Origin: Nautiliaceae bacterium
Lineage (GTDB): Bacteria > Campylobacterota > Campylobacteria > Campylobacterales > Nautiliaceae
DNA: 35,558 bases
Direction: 5' to 3'
NCBI GenBank assembly: GCA_027062985.1
Contig: JAMOSR010000072.1
Location: 1 to 35,558, forward strand
Both the position numbers and the translations under genes were made by a program. A model generated the notes under the pieces. It searched no databases, had not been told where the DNA came from, and saw only the letters and a program-made list of their open reading frames with translations. Position 1 is the stretch's first letter. The number at the start of each line of letters is the position of its first letter. Of the stretch, positions 1 through 10,177 are shown piece after piece.

Positions 1-81
1 ACTTTTTTGCAATTTTAACTAATTTTAAGTAAAATTCAGTAATAAAATTAAAAAATTTATAAAAAACTCAAAAGGATAAAT

Positions 82-522
82 ATGAAAGTTTTACTTATAA
101 AAGACGTAAAAGGTCTTGGAAAGGCCGGAGAGATAAAAGAAGCTAAAGACGGATATGCCAGAAACTTTTTAATTCCAAGAGGCTTTGCAAAACTTGCAAC
201 TCCCCAGGTAATTAAAGAATGGGAAAAAGAGCAGGCTGAAAAACAGGCCAAACTTGAAGCTGAGCTAAAAGAACTTAATCAGATAAAAGAAAAACTTGAA
301 AATACGAAAATCGTAATTAAGCATAAATTAGGAGCAAACGGTCAGCTTATAGGCTCCGTTACCAATAAGGAAATAGCTGAAAAATTAAAAGAGATGGGAT
401 TTGATTTTGATAAAAAACAGATAGAACATACAGCGATTAAAGCTCCCGGGGAATATACAGTGGATATTAAATTAGGCCATGGAATTCATGGAAAAATCAA
501 TTTAGTGGTGGAAGGCGAGTAA
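82..522 (+). CDS. rplI: 50S ribosomal protein L9
   Basis: 146 aa; [36 protein letters not shown] is the canonical bL9 N-terminus; AAAGGATAAAT ribosome binding site upstream. Confidence 0.97.
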   Translation: MKVLLIKDVKGLGKAGEIKEAKDGYARNFLIPRGFAKLATPQVIKEWEKEQAEKQAKLEAELKELNQIKEKLENTKIVIKHKLGANGQLIGSVTNKEIAEKLKEMGFDFDKKQIEHTAIKAPGEYTVDIKLGHGIHGKINLVVEGE

Positions 523-1076
523 TGGGTAATATTCATTTAGAAGCCACTACGATACTCGGATATAAAAAAGACGGAGTGGCCGTAATAGGAGGGGACGGTC
601 AGGTTACGTTCGGTCATGCCGTACTTAAAGGAAATGCAAAAAAAGTAAGAACTCTTTATAACGGGAAAGTCCTTGCCGGATTTGCCGGAAGCACGGCTGA
701 TGCGTTTATTTTATTCGATATGTTTGAAAACCATCTTCAAAACAGAAAGGGCGATTTATTAAAAGCCGTTATCGATTTTGCAAAAGAGTGGAGAAAAGAC
801 AAGTATCTAAGACGACTTGAAGCTATGATGATTGTTTTAAATACAAAGCATATTTTCATTCTTTCAGGTAACGGTGATGTTGTTGAACCGGAAGACGGCA
901 AACTCGCTGCAATCGGAAGCGGAGGGAATTTTGCGATTTCTGCTGCTCGCGCACTTGACAGACACGCCGAGCTTGACCCTGAAAAGCTTGTCAGAGAATC
1001 ACTTCAAATCGCTGGGGAGCTTTGTATCTATACCAATACCAATATTACCATTTTAAAATTAGAGGAGGATAAATAA
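522..1076 (+). CDS. hslV: ATP-dependent protease subunit HslV
   Basis: [24 protein letters not shown] catalytic-Thr region; followed directly by hslU. Confidence 0.96.
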   Translation: MGNIHLEATTILGYKKDGVAVIGGDGQVTFGHAVLKGNAKKVRTLYNGKVLAGFAGSTADAFILFDMFENHLQNRKGDLLKAVIDFAKEWRKDKYLRRLEAMMIVLNTKHIFILSGNGDVVEPEDGKLAAIGSGGNFAISAARALDRHAELDPEKLVRESLQIAGELCIYTNTNITILKLEEDK

Positions 1077-1077
1077 T

Positions 1078-2394
1078 ATGGCGGAAATGACTCCAAAAGA
1101 GATTGTAAAATATCTTGACGAATATGTGGTAGGGCAAAAGGACGCTAAAAAAACAATAGCAATTGCTCTTAGAAACAGATATAGAAGAATGAAACTTCCA
1201 AAAGAGTGGCAGGATGATATTCTGCCTAAAAATATTCTTATGATAGGGCCTACTGGTGTTGGGAAAACGGAAATTGCCAGAAGAATGGCTAAGATGATGA
1301 AAGTCCCTTTTGTAAAAGTTGAGGCTAGCAAGTATACGGAAGTAGGGTTTGTAGGGCGTGATGTTGAGAGTATGATAAGGGATTTGGTTAATAACTCTAT
1401 GAATTTAGTCAGGGCTGAAATGGAATCTCAGTCAAAAGAGCAGATAGAAGAAGACATTATCAATGAAATAACTAAAAAGCTTATTCCGCCCCTTCCTAAA
1501 AACGCTCCTGAAGAAAAACAAAAAGAGTATGAGCATACTTTTAATAAAATGAAAGAAAAAGTTAAAAGCGGAGAAGTTGACCATTTAAGAATTACTGTAG
1601 AAATGGATGAAAATATGGAACTTGACGATTCCCTTCCTCCTGATATGGTAAAAGCTCAGGAGAGTATCGTAAAAATTATAGGAATTTTTAATAAAAGTAA
1701 AGAAAAAAAAGAAGTTACAGTAAAAGAAGCAAAAGAACTTTTAAGACGTCAGGCTGCTGATAAGTTTATAAATAAAGAAGAGCTTAAAAAAGAAGCTATA
1801 AAAAGAGCTGAAAACGGTATTATTTTTATAGATGAAATTGATAAAATCGCAGCTACCGGAAATACCCGCCAGGACCCTAGTAAAGAGGGAGTTCAACGGG
1901 ACTTGTTACCTATTGTAGAAGGCTCTACCGTAAATACAAAATACGGCTACGTAAATACGGACCATATTTTATTTATAGCAGCAGGTGCTTTTCATGTAAG
2001 CAAGCCTAGTGATTTAATTCCCGAACTTCAGGGTAGGTTTCCTTTAAGAGTCGAGCTTCAAAGTCTTGATGAAGAAGCTTTATATCAAATTTTAACACGT
2101 CCTAAACACTCTTTAATCAAACAGTATCAAAAACTTCTTGAAGTGGAAGGCGTTAATCTTGTTTTTGAAGAAGATGCGCTTAGAGAAATTGCAAGATATG
2201 CGTTTTTAGCCAATGAAAAAACGGAAGATATCGGAGCTAGACGTCTTCACACGGTTGTTGAAAAGGTTCTTGAAGATATTAATTTTAATGCGGATGAGTA
2301 TAAAGGTCAGGATTTTATAATTACAAAAGAGTATGTTAAAGAAAGACTTGATGATATAGTGGAAAATGAAGAAATAACAAAATACATTTTATAA
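1078..2394 (+). CDS. hslU: ATP-dependent protease ATPase subunit HslU
   Basis: Walker A GPTGVGKTEIARR, Walker B GIIFIDEIDKI, C-terminal sensor region GARRLHTVVEKVLEDI. Confidence 0.97.
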   Translation: MAEMTPKEIVKYLDEYVVGQKDAKKTIAIALRNRYRRMKLPKEWQDDILPKNILMIGPTGVGKTEIARRMAKMMKVPFVKVEASKYTEVGFVGRDVESMIRDLVNNSMNLVRAEMESQSKEQIEEDIINEITKKLIPPLPKNAPEEKQKEYEHTFNKMKEKVKSGEVDHLRITVEMDENMELDDSLPPDMVKAQESIVKIIGIFNKSKEKKEVTVKEAKELLRRQAADKFINKEELKKEAIKRAENGIIFIDEIDKIAATGNTRQDPSKEGVQRDLLPIVEGSTVNTKYGYVNTDHILFIAAGAFHVSKPSDLIPELQGRFPLRVELQSLDEEALYQILTRPKHSLIKQYQKLLEVEGVNLVFEEDALREIARYAFLANEKTEDIGARRLHTVVEKVLEDINFNADEYKGQDFIITKEYVKERLDDIVENEEITKYIL

Positions 2395-2402
2395 GGAATT
2401 TA

Positions 2403-3281
2403 ATGCCAAAAAGCGGATTTGTAGGAATTTTAGGAAAACCAAACGCCGGTAAATCAACACTTCTTAACTGGCTTTTAGGAGAAAAAATCGCTCTTGTTTC
2501 TCCTAAAGCAAATGCCAGTAGGAAAAGAGTCAATGCTATTGTTATGCATGGAGATGACCAGATTGTTCTTCTTGATACTCCGGGTCTTCATGAAAAAGAA
2601 AAGCTTCTTAATAAATTTATGTTAAAAGAAGCCTTAAAAGCGTTAGGTGATAGTGATTTAGTTCTTTTTTTAGCGGATGTAAAAGACGATTTGGACGGGT
2701 ATAAGTGGTTTTTAGAACTTAATAAAAAAAATATTCCCCATATAGTGGTTTTAACGAAAACGGATTTGGCAAGCGATGAAGAGGTTCAAAAGAAAATAGA
2801 AGAGTATAAATCTCTTGGGAAAGCGCTGGCTGTTATTCCAATAAGTGCTGTAGAAGGTAAAGGTAAAGATGAGTTGCTGGATGAAATAGTAAAACACCTT
2901 CCCGAACATCCTTATTATTACGACCCTGAGATTATCTCCACGGAACATATCAGGGATATTTACAAAGAACTTATAAGAGAGGCTCTTTTTGAAAAGCTAG
3001 GAGACGAACTGCCTTATGAAACGGATGTACTTATAGACAAAATAGAAGAGTATGATAACCTTGATAAGGTTTATGCGACGATTATAGTGGAAAGACCTAG
3101 TCAAAAAGGTATGATAATCGGTAAAAAAGGTCGCAAGATAAAAGAAATAGGAACGTATGCCAGACAGCTTTTAGAACAGTTTAGCGGTAAAAAAATATAT
3201 TTAGAACTTTATGTAAAGGTTGTACCGGGCTGGAGTAAAAATAAGCGTATGCTTGAAGAGCTTGGTTACGAAGTTGATTAA
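2403..3281 (+). CDS. era: GTPase Era
   Basis: G1 GKPNAGKSTLLN, G3 DTPGLH, G4 TKTD, C-terminal KH domain GMIIGKKGRKIKEIGTYAR. Confidence 0.96.
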   Translation: MPKSGFVGILGKPNAGKSTLLNWLLGEKIALVSPKANASRKRVNAIVMHGDDQIVLLDTPGLHEKEKLLNKFMLKEALKALGDSDLVLFLADVKDDLDGYKWFLELNKKNIPHIVVLTKTDLASDEEVQKKIEEYKSLGKALAVIPISAVEGKGKDELLDEIVKHLPEHPYYYDPEIISTEHIRDIYKELIREALFEKLGDELPYETDVLIDKIEEYDNLDKVYATIIVERPSQKGMIIGKKGRKIKEIGTYARQLLEQFSGKKIYLELYVKVVPGWSKNKRMLEELGYEVD

Positions 3282-4470
3282 ATGTAAAAAAATTTTAGGA
3301 ATAAAAAAAGAGGCTTTTCTTTTTGATTTTTCTTCTAGATTCGAAAAAATAAGCTCATTTCTTACAAAAGAGTGTATTGTTTCTTATCTTTATTTTGAAA
3401 ATGCCGTTTTTTACAATTTTGATGTTTTAAAAGAGATTTTTAATGAAATAGAGGATATAGATTCTTTTGTCGGTATAAAAATTTCCGATGAATTCGGAAG
3501 TGATGAGAAAATTGTCAAATATACTTTTTTTAAAACGTATGATAGGGTTGTGTTTTCATGTGTGGCAGTAACTAAAAAAAATATGAAAGCCGAATTTAAA
3601 GAGGTTTTAAAAAAAGTGTCTTATATAGATTATGTCTCTTTTGTTTCTTTTTCTTTTGAAGTTTTATACGAAAAAATGGAAAAAATGTGTGACGCTTTTA
3701 TTGTGCTTTCTTCTAAAGAGGGGTTGATTTCCTTTTATAAAAACGGGAGACTGATTTTTATATCCCATATTTTATTTGGATATGAAAACAACGATTTTTT
3801 AAGTGAAGATTTAAAAAAAGAGATTAAACGCGTAGAAAATTATTTAGGTATTTCAGTTAAAAGAATTTTTATTGACAGGGAATTGGAAGGATTTGAAAAC
3901 TTTAACCTATCAGGTACGGATATTTTTTTGGAGATGGGCGCTAAGCAGGCGCTTTATGATAAACAAGGAGTTTACAATTTTTCTATTTTTTTAAGGAAAA
4001 AAAATTTTTTTGAAAAAAATAGAAAAAGAGTGTTAAATATTTTTTTGTTAAGTTTGAGTTTTTTGCTAGTAGCGGTGGTTATTTTAAGGCATTATTCATT
4101 ACAACAAGAAAATATTAGGCTTAAAAAAGAGCTGGTAAAATTTAATTTCAAAATAAACGATAACTTAAATAAATTAAAGCTTGTTTCCGTTACGTCCTAT
4201 AAATCATTAATATCGGAAATTAAAAATATAAATTCCAAAAAACCAAAAAGCCTTTGTTTAAGTGAATTTGGCGTTAATTTTGAAAAATACGGGGTTTTCT
4301 TAAAGAAACTGTCGTTTAAAAAAGGAGTTTTTTTATTTGAAGTTTATTCGGAAAATGAGAATTCTCTGTTTGATTTTATGACGTTTATAAGAAAGAATTT
4401 TAAAATAAAAGATTTTTTTCTAAAGGTAAAAAACGGGTTTGTAATTGCTTCTTTTAAGGCTGTTGAATGA
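3274..4470 (+). CDS. MshI/GspL-like (PilM-PilN fusion-like) inner-membrane pilus/secretion assembly protein
   Basis: The tracked start at 3220 lies deep in era; TTG at 3274 overlapping the era stop is a more likely start (LIKCKKILGIKKEAFLF). Soluble N-terminal domain, one TM (VLNIFLLSLSFLLVAVVIL), coiled coil, small C-terminal domain; first of four coupled ORFs ending in a secretin. Confidence 0.55.
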   Translation: MIKCKKILGIKKEAFLFDFSSRFEKISSFLTKECIVSYLYFENAVFYNFDVLKEIFNEIEDIDSFVGIKISDEFGSDEKIVKYTFFKTYDRVVFSCVAVTKKNMKAEFKEVLKKVSYIDYVSFVSFSFEVLYEKMEKMCDAFIVLSSKEGLISFYKNGRLIFISHILFGYENNDFLSEDLKKEIKRVENYLGISVKRIFIDRELEGFENFNLSGTDIFLEMGAKQALYDKQGVYNFSIFLRKKNFFEKNRKRVLNIFLLSLSFLLVAVVILRHYSLQQENIRLKKELVKFNFKINDNLNKLKLVSVTSYKSLISEIKNINSKKPKSLCLSEFGVNFEKYGVFLKKLSFKKGVFLFEVYSENENSLFDFMTFIRKNFKIKDFFLKVKNGFVIASFKAVE

Positions 4471-4919
4471 TAAAATTTGTGTGGATTTTTATTATCGGGG
4501 TTGTTTTAGGAGATATTGTTTATCAGATTGTTTTAAACAAAAACAACCGTGAATTGAAAATTATTTGTGAAAATAAAAGGAAGCTTATAAAAAAACAAAA
4601 TGAAATATTAAAAAGGGATAAGAAGATTTTTAATGAAAAAACTAAAAAATTAAAAAATTTATTTATAAATGAGAATTGGATTGTCAATAAGCTTAAAAAC
4701 TGTCCTAACATCAGTAAAATAGAACAGACCACTTTTGTTAAAAACGGTAGAGTGTATGAAAAAGGAAATTTTGTAGTGGAAATAAACGATTCTTACAAAG
4801 GATTTATGAAATGTATTTATCTTTTAGAAAAAAGCCGAAAACTTATAGATGTGGATGAATTTAATTTATCCGAAAGCGGAGGCGTATTTACAGTAAAATA
4901 TTTTGGTGTTTCATTTTGA
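4467..4919 (+). CDS. MshJ/PilO-like bitopic assembly protein
   Basis: N-terminal TM (VWIFIIGVVLGDIVYQIVL), Lys-rich coiled coil, small periplasmic alpha/beta domain; ATGA overlap with upstream ORF. Confidence 0.5.
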   Translation: MIKFVWIFIIGVVLGDIVYQIVLNKNNRELKIICENKRKLIKKQNEILKRDKKIFNEKTKKLKNLFINENWIVNKLKNCPNISKIEQTTFVKNGRVYEKGNFVVEINDSYKGFMKCIYLLEKSRKLIDVDEFNLSESGGVFTVKYFGVSF

Positions 4920-5206
4920 GAGTGCTGCTGTTTTTTTCCCTGCTTTTAGCCGATGATAAATTTTATAAAGATTTTGAAATAAATTCTTCTTTTAAATCCC
5001 CGTTTATAAAAAAAATCACTAAAACTCCTACAAATAGATATTATAAACTGATTTGTGTGTTAAACGGGTACGCTTATATAAAAAGTGATAAAAAGACATT
5101 ATGGTATAAAAAAGGGGATAAAATAAGCGGAGCTGTTATTAAAAAGGTCTATTTTGACAGGGTAGTTTTAAAAAACGGTTTGGAATTAAAAATAAAAAGG
5201 CATTAA
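4916..5206 (+). CDS. MshK/PilP/GspC-like small periplasmic protein
   Basis: Hydrophobic N-terminus plus YKLICVLNGYAYIKSDKKTLWYKKGDKISGAVIKKVYFDRVVLKNGLELKIKRH, resembling a PilP/GspC homology region; TTG start, TTGA overlap. Confidence 0.5.
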   Translation: MRVLLFFSLLLADDKFYKDFEINSSFKSPFIKKITKTPTNRYYKLICVLNGYAYIKSDKKTLWYKKGDKISGAVIKKVYFDRVVLKNGLELKIKRH

Positions 5207-6475
5207 ATGAAAAAAATTTTGTTTTTTTTAATAGGAATATTTATTTTTGCCGGTGAATGTAAAATTTCTTATATTAATTCATCAGATATCAGAATTTCTA
5301 AAAAGATGTTTTTAGAAAGGATTTTAATTGACGAATGCGGATATAACCTTTCCGTAATGGATGAAGAAAGTGAAAAATTTTTGAGACATAATATGCCTTA
5401 TGTCAAATTTAAAAACCAACCTTTAAGAAAAGTTTTGGATTATCTGCTGGGAGATTTTCTTTTTTTTAAAATCAAAGGCAGGGTTGTAAAAGTTAAATAT
5501 TCAAAAACAAAAAAATATTCTCTTGATTTTATTCCTTCCGTTATTAACGGCTCATCCGTATTAAACGCTACGAATAATCAGGTTTTTAGCAGTTATAAGT
5601 TTGATTTTTGGGGAAAGATACTTTCTCAAATTAAGGATATTTTAAAAAGTGATTCCAATTCTTCTATGGCGGTAATTAATAAAGAGGCTGGAGTGCTGAT
5701 AGTAAGAGGTTCTAAAAGAGAGCTTAAAAGAGTAGATAAATATGTAAAAAGTCTGACAGATTCTTTAAATAAGGAAGTATTGATTGAAGTAAAAATTTAC
5801 AGTGTGGAACTTTCTAAAAACCGTTCAAGCGGAATAAACTGGAATGATTTGTCTTTTTCTCTGGATAAAAGCGTTTTGGTAAGAAGCGGAAATATTTTCG
5901 GTAAAAACAGCGTTTTTAACTATTCGGTTTTTAACGTAAACGCTTTTTTAAATTTTTTATCTCAAAACGGCAATGTAAATTCTCTTTCTAATCCCAGAAT
6001 CATTACGCTTAATAATCAAAAAGCCATTATCAGTATAGGAGATACCGTATATTACAAATATGCTTCTAAAATAATTAACGACCAAAACGGAAATCCTCAG
6101 ACCGAATATACAATAGGCTCTAAATTTGTGGGGGTAGTGCTGGATATTACCCCTAAAATTACGGAAAATAATGAAATTATTTTAAATATATCTCCAAAAA
6201 TAAGCGCTTTTAGGGATATTAACCAGTTAACCGATGAAAACAGGGGAATGCCTCCTGATACCAGAGATAACGTTTTGCAAAGCGTTATAAAAATAAAAAA
6301 CAACGAAACGGTTGTTTTAGGAGGGCTTATAAGTTCCGATGAGGTTTTTACAATAAAAGGCGTTCCTGTTTTAAAAGAAATTCCTTTAATAAAATATATT
6401 TTTTCTTCCAAAGAAAAGGTATCCAACAAAAAAGAGCTTGTATTCGTAATTACTCCTAAAATTTTAAAAAAATAG
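5207..6475 (+). CDS. Secretin (MshL/GspD/PilQ family)
   Basis: Signal peptide; VLIEVKIYSVELSKN; SNPRIITLNNQKAIISIGD; VGVVLDITPKI; VIKIKNNETVVLGGLI; ELVFVITPKIL are hallmark secretin motifs. Confidence 0.88.
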   Translation: MKKILFFLIGIFIFAGECKISYINSSDIRISKKMFLERILIDECGYNLSVMDEESEKFLRHNMPYVKFKNQPLRKVLDYLLGDFLFFKIKGRVVKVKYSKTKKYSLDFIPSVINGSSVLNATNNQVFSSYKFDFWGKILSQIKDILKSDSNSSMAVINKEAGVLIVRGSKRELKRVDKYVKSLTDSLNKEVLIEVKIYSVELSKNRSSGINWNDLSFSLDKSVLVRSGNIFGKNSVFNYSVFNVNAFLNFLSQNGNVNSLSNPRIITLNNQKAIISIGDTVYYKYASKIINDQNGNPQTEYTIGSKFVGVVLDITPKITENNEIILNISPKISAFRDINQLTDENRGMPPDTRDNVLQSVIKIKNNETVVLGGLISSDEVFTIKGVPVLKEIPLIKYIFSSKEKVSNKKELVFVITPKILKK

Positions 6476-6505
6476 ATTATAATAATATTAAAAAAGGAGC
6501 GTTAA

Positions 6506-7309
6506 ATGAACGAAAAAATAATAAAACAGATAAAATCTCTTCCGCCTCTTCCTAAGAGTGTTATGGAAGTTCAAAGAATTACGAACGACCCTAACTCTTC
6601 TATATCCGATTTGGTAAAAGTTATAAAAGAAGACCCTATGTTGATAGCCAATCTTTTAAAAGCTGCCAATTCTCCTCTTTACGGATTTACAAGACAGATA
6701 AAAACGGTCGACCAGGCCGTAAGTCTTTTTGGAATGACGACCGTTAAAGGTTTTGTAATATCTTTTGCCGTTAGGAATAATCTTAAGTTTGATTTGAGTG
6801 CGTATGGTATAGACGAAAATCGGTTTCACGACGTAAGCATTAGAAGAAATGCTCTTGCTTTTAACTGGTACAGGACAAAAAGGGACAAACTTGATATAAT
6901 TGCGACAGATTCCTTTTTGATTGATTTAGGGGCGGTGATAATCTCTCTTATTTTGGTAGGTGAGGGAAGAGATAAAGAGTTTAGGGAAAGATTAAACAGC
7001 GAAAACAGAATAGAACTCGAAAGAGAGTTTGTAGGTGCTACTGCTACTGAAATTACTGCTGAAATATTCAAACACTGGCATTTTGGAGAAGAGTTAATAG
7101 AACCGATATCTTATATAGACAATCCTTTGAGTGCTCCAAATTATAAAGAATGTGCGGCAAGTTTGGACGTTATAAGAACGATTATAGATTTGCTTGATAT
7201 GCAAACTGAAACGGCTGTTCAAAAAGGAATTCAAAAAGCGCAGGATTATAATCTTGATATAGAAAAATTAAATAAAGCGTTAGAAGTTTTAGAAAAAGGA
7301 AATGAATGA
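6506..7309 (+). CDS. HDOD domain-containing protein
   Basis: LPPLPKSVMEVQRITNDPNSSISDLVKVIKEDPMLIANLLKAANSPLYGF. Confidence 0.9.
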   Translation: MNEKIIKQIKSLPPLPKSVMEVQRITNDPNSSISDLVKVIKEDPMLIANLLKAANSPLYGFTRQIKTVDQAVSLFGMTTVKGFVISFAVRNNLKFDLSAYGIDENRFHDVSIRRNALAFNWYRTKRDKLDIIATDSFLIDLGAVIISLILVGEGRDKEFRERLNSENRIELEREFVGATATEITAEIFKHWHFGEELIEPISYIDNPLSAPNYKECAASLDVIRTIIDLLDMQTETAVQKGIQKAQDYNLDIEKLNKALEVLEKGNE

Positions 7310-9258
7310 AAGAATTTGCTTATAAATTAGTAAAAGGAATAGACCGAAAGGATATTCCAAGAGATAAAAGAGATATTGTTAATGATTTAATAGCACTGGG
7401 AATAGTTACGGATGGTAAAATTGTCCAGCTTAAATCAAAATACAGAATAGGAAAAGTGGAAGTTACCAAAAAAGGATTTGGTTTTTTAATTCCCATAGGA
7501 GTTAAAGAGAAAGATTATTTAATAGAAGCCCATCATTTAAATGGAGCTGGTAACGGAGATTTGGTTATAGCCCAGAGGCTTTTAAACAAAAAAGGAAGAC
7601 CTAAAGCAAAAGTTGTTTATATTTTGGAAAAAGCGTTTGCATACAGCGTTGTATATCTTACATACGAATATAAAAAAGGTAAAAAAATCCCTGTACTTAA
7701 AAACGTTAAAACAGACCAGCCCGTATTTGTAAACGAAAAGAAAAAAACACTCAAAAAGCTGCCAGAAGGCGCGGTATTTAAGGTAAATAACTATACCGCA
7801 AAAATTGAAGAGGTGTTGGGAGTTTTAGACGACCCTTGGGTTGATGAAAAAATATCTTTGGCCCTTTATAACAAAAAAGAGGAATTTAGTAAAAAAGCGA
7901 TTAAAGAAGCAAAAGCGTTTGGAGATTATGTGGATAAATCCATGTATCCTGAGAGGGTGGATTTGACGAATCTTCCTTTTTGCACAATCGACCCGCCTAC
8001 GGCAAAAGACCATGACGATGCGATTTATTATGATAAAGAAAAAAACGAAATTTACGTGGCTATTGCGGATGTGAGCGAATATGTGTATTTAAACGGAAAT
8101 ATAGACAGGGAAGCTAAAGAGAGAGGTTTTAGTATATATTTTCCGCATAAATCCATTCCAATGCTTCCAAGGGAACTTAGCGAAAATATCTGTTCTTTAA
8201 AAGAGCATGAAGACAGGCTTGCTTTTATTTTTAAAATAACCCTTAATAATAACCACGAAGTAATAAAAGAAGAACTTTTTGAGGGAATTATAAATTCTCA
8301 CAGAAAATATTCGTATGACAGGGTTGACGAGTTTTTGGAAGGTAAATTTGAAAATACAGACGATACCGATAAAAAGATTTTAGAATGGCTTATGCCTTTA
8401 TGGGAAAAAATAAAACATATAAGACACAAAAGACTTAAAAAAGGTCTTGAATTTGAAAGTGACGAAATCAGAATGAGTCTTGATGAAGATGGAATGATTA
8501 AAGAAGTTACAATAGAAAAGGAAACCCCTTCCCATAAACTGATAGAGGACTGTATGCTGCTTGCGAATCAGGCTGCGGCGAAAATGATTGATTTTGGGAT
8601 TTTCAGGGTTCATGAAAAGCCTTCTCAAACTTCACTGGACGAACTTTATACCGAGCTTGGAGCTCTTGGAATAGATGTGGATGTAGATGAAAAAGATTTT
8701 GTAAAAGTGGTTGAAAAAATTCAGTCTCAGGCAAAAGAGATGGGAATTAAAAAATTTGTGGATAAACTTATTGTACGCTCTCAGCAGCAGGCAAGATACG
8801 ATGCCGTATGTACTCCTCATTTTGCCCTTGGATTTGAGAGGTATTCCCATTTTACGTCTCCTATTAGAAGATATCCCGATTTGATTTTACACAGGCTTCT
8901 TAAAGCCACTATTAAAAATCAACAAAAGATAGTGGATTATATTCTGAGAAATGTTGAAGCCCTCGTGGTTAAACTCAGCGAGCTTGAAAGAGAAGCTATG
9001 AAAGTAGAATGGGATTTTTATGACAGAAAATACGCAAGGTTTGCCGCATTGCATATAGGCAATAAATATAAGGGCGTAATTGAAGATAAAGAAATTCCTC
9101 CTATTGCCAAAATCTTAGAAGACAAACTTTTAGGAGCTAGGGTGTTTTTGAAAAATACCGAACAATTTAATCTTTTTGAAAAAGTGGATGTGGAAATTCT
9201 TAGCAGCAATATTGCAACAGCTAAGATTAAGGGAAAGGCGTATAAAGAGGAAGTTTAA
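7306..9258 (+). CDS. rnr: Ribonuclease R family exoribonuclease
   Basis: TIDPPTAKDHDDAIYY catalytic Asp cluster; HFTSPIRRYPDLILHRLL; RNB fold. Confidence 0.93.
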   Translation: MKEFAYKLVKGIDRKDIPRDKRDIVNDLIALGIVTDGKIVQLKSKYRIGKVEVTKKGFGFLIPIGVKEKDYLIEAHHLNGAGNGDLVIAQRLLNKKGRPKAKVVYILEKAFAYSVVYLTYEYKKGKKIPVLKNVKTDQPVFVNEKKKTLKKLPEGAVFKVNNYTAKIEEVLGVLDDPWVDEKISLALYNKKEEFSKKAIKEAKAFGDYVDKSMYPERVDLTNLPFCTIDPPTAKDHDDAIYYDKEKNEIYVAIADVSEYVYLNGNIDREAKERGFSIYFPHKSIPMLPRELSENICSLKEHEDRLAFIFKITLNNNHEVIKEELFEGIINSHRKYSYDRVDEFLEGKFENTDDTDKKILEWLMPLWEKIKHIRHKRLKKGLEFESDEIRMSLDEDGMIKEVTIEKETPSHKLIEDCMLLANQAAAKMIDFGIFRVHEKPSQTSLDELYTELGALGIDVDVDEKDFVKVVEKIQSQAKEMGIKKFVDKLIVRSQQQARYDAVCTPHFALGFERYSHFTSPIRRYPDLILHRLLKATIKNQQKIVDYILRNVEALVVKLSELEREAMKVEWDFYDRKYARFAALHIGNKYKGVIEDKEIPPIAKILEDKLLGARVFLKNTEQFNLFEKVDVEILSSNIATAKIKGKAYKEEV

Positions 9259-9259
9259 G

Positions 9260-10177
9260 ATGTATAAAAAAGATTTTGATAAATTAAGCCTATTACCTCA
9301 TCATTTGTTGTTATATGGAAACAGTTTTTATCTCCAAGAATATGAAAAAAAGATTTTGAAACAATTTGAAAATGCTAATATTATTAAAATGTATTATGAT
9401 GATTATGATTTTGAAACGGCAAAAACCCATCTTAGTGAGAGTTCTCTTTTCGGGGATATCAATGTTTTAATAATAAAACATTCAAAGGTTCCTCCAAATA
9501 TAGAAAAACTTATTAAATATACTAAAGAGAGTTATCTTTTTTTCTTTTATTACGGAGATAAAAAACCGGATGTTTTCGGAAAAAATTTTGTAAGATTTTT
9601 TGAACCGAATTTAAAAGAAAAACTTGAATTTATAGGAGCTTTTTCAAAAGAATACGGAGTAAATATTTCAAAAGAAGCCTCTTTATATTTGGCTTCTGCG
9701 GTAGAACCTTCTTTTTTTAGATATGAAATAGAAAAACTCTCTTTATATTCTTCGGATATTTCTTTGGAAGACGTTAAAAAACTTGTGTTTTTATATAAGG
9801 AAGAGTCTTTTGAGGAATTAAGCGTTTCTGTGTTAAAAGGAGAGGATTTTTATGAAAAATTAAATAACGTTTTGGAAATCAGTGATTTTAAAAGAATTAT
9901 TCCGGCAATAATAAGATATGTAAGAGAACTTTTCGAATACCATGTATATATAAAAAAAACGGGTGCTTCTTCGCTTGAAGGATATCTTGGGTATAAGCTT
10001 CCTTTTCATATAGAAAAACAGAGAATTGAACTTGCAATTAAATTTAAAGAAAAAGATTTTTACGAACTTTTAAAAAATCTTCTTAAATTCGAACTTGAAA
10101 TGAGAAGCAGTGAAAAAAATAAAGAAGCTGTTTTTTGGGAAGCTATGAGTTATTTAAAAATTTTTACTTCTTTTTAA
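9260..10177 (+). CDS. holA: DNA polymerase III subunit delta
   Basis: MYKKDFDKLSLLPHHLLLYGNSFYLQEYEKKIL; delta-type AAA+-like layout. The tracked start at 9176 lies inside rnr; ATG at 9260 is the likely start. Confidence 0.72.
   Translation: MYKKDFDKLSLLPHHLLLYGNSFYLQEYEKKILKQFENANIIKMYYDDYDFETAKTHLSESSLFGDINVLIIKHSKVPPNIEKLIKYTKESYLFFFYYGDKKPDVFGKNFVRFFEPNLKEKLEFIGAFSKEYGVNISKEASLYLASAVEPSFFRYEIEKLSLYSSDISLEDVKKLVFLYKEESFEELSVSVLKGEDFYEKLNNVLEISDFKRIIPAIIRYVRELFEYHVYIKKTGASSLEGYLGYKLPFHIEKQRIELAIKFKEKDFYELLKNLLKFELEMRSSEKNKEAVFWEAMSYLKIFTSF

Noticed and set aside
522-560. HslV with eight residues before the catalytic TT pair ([13 protein letters not shown])
   Set aside because: A short propeptide removed during maturation is common in HslV; start choice alone could explain the length.
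6097-6429. 110-aa minus-strand ORF within the secretin gene
   Set aside because: Fully inside a well-supported CDS; composition is that of an antisense by-product.
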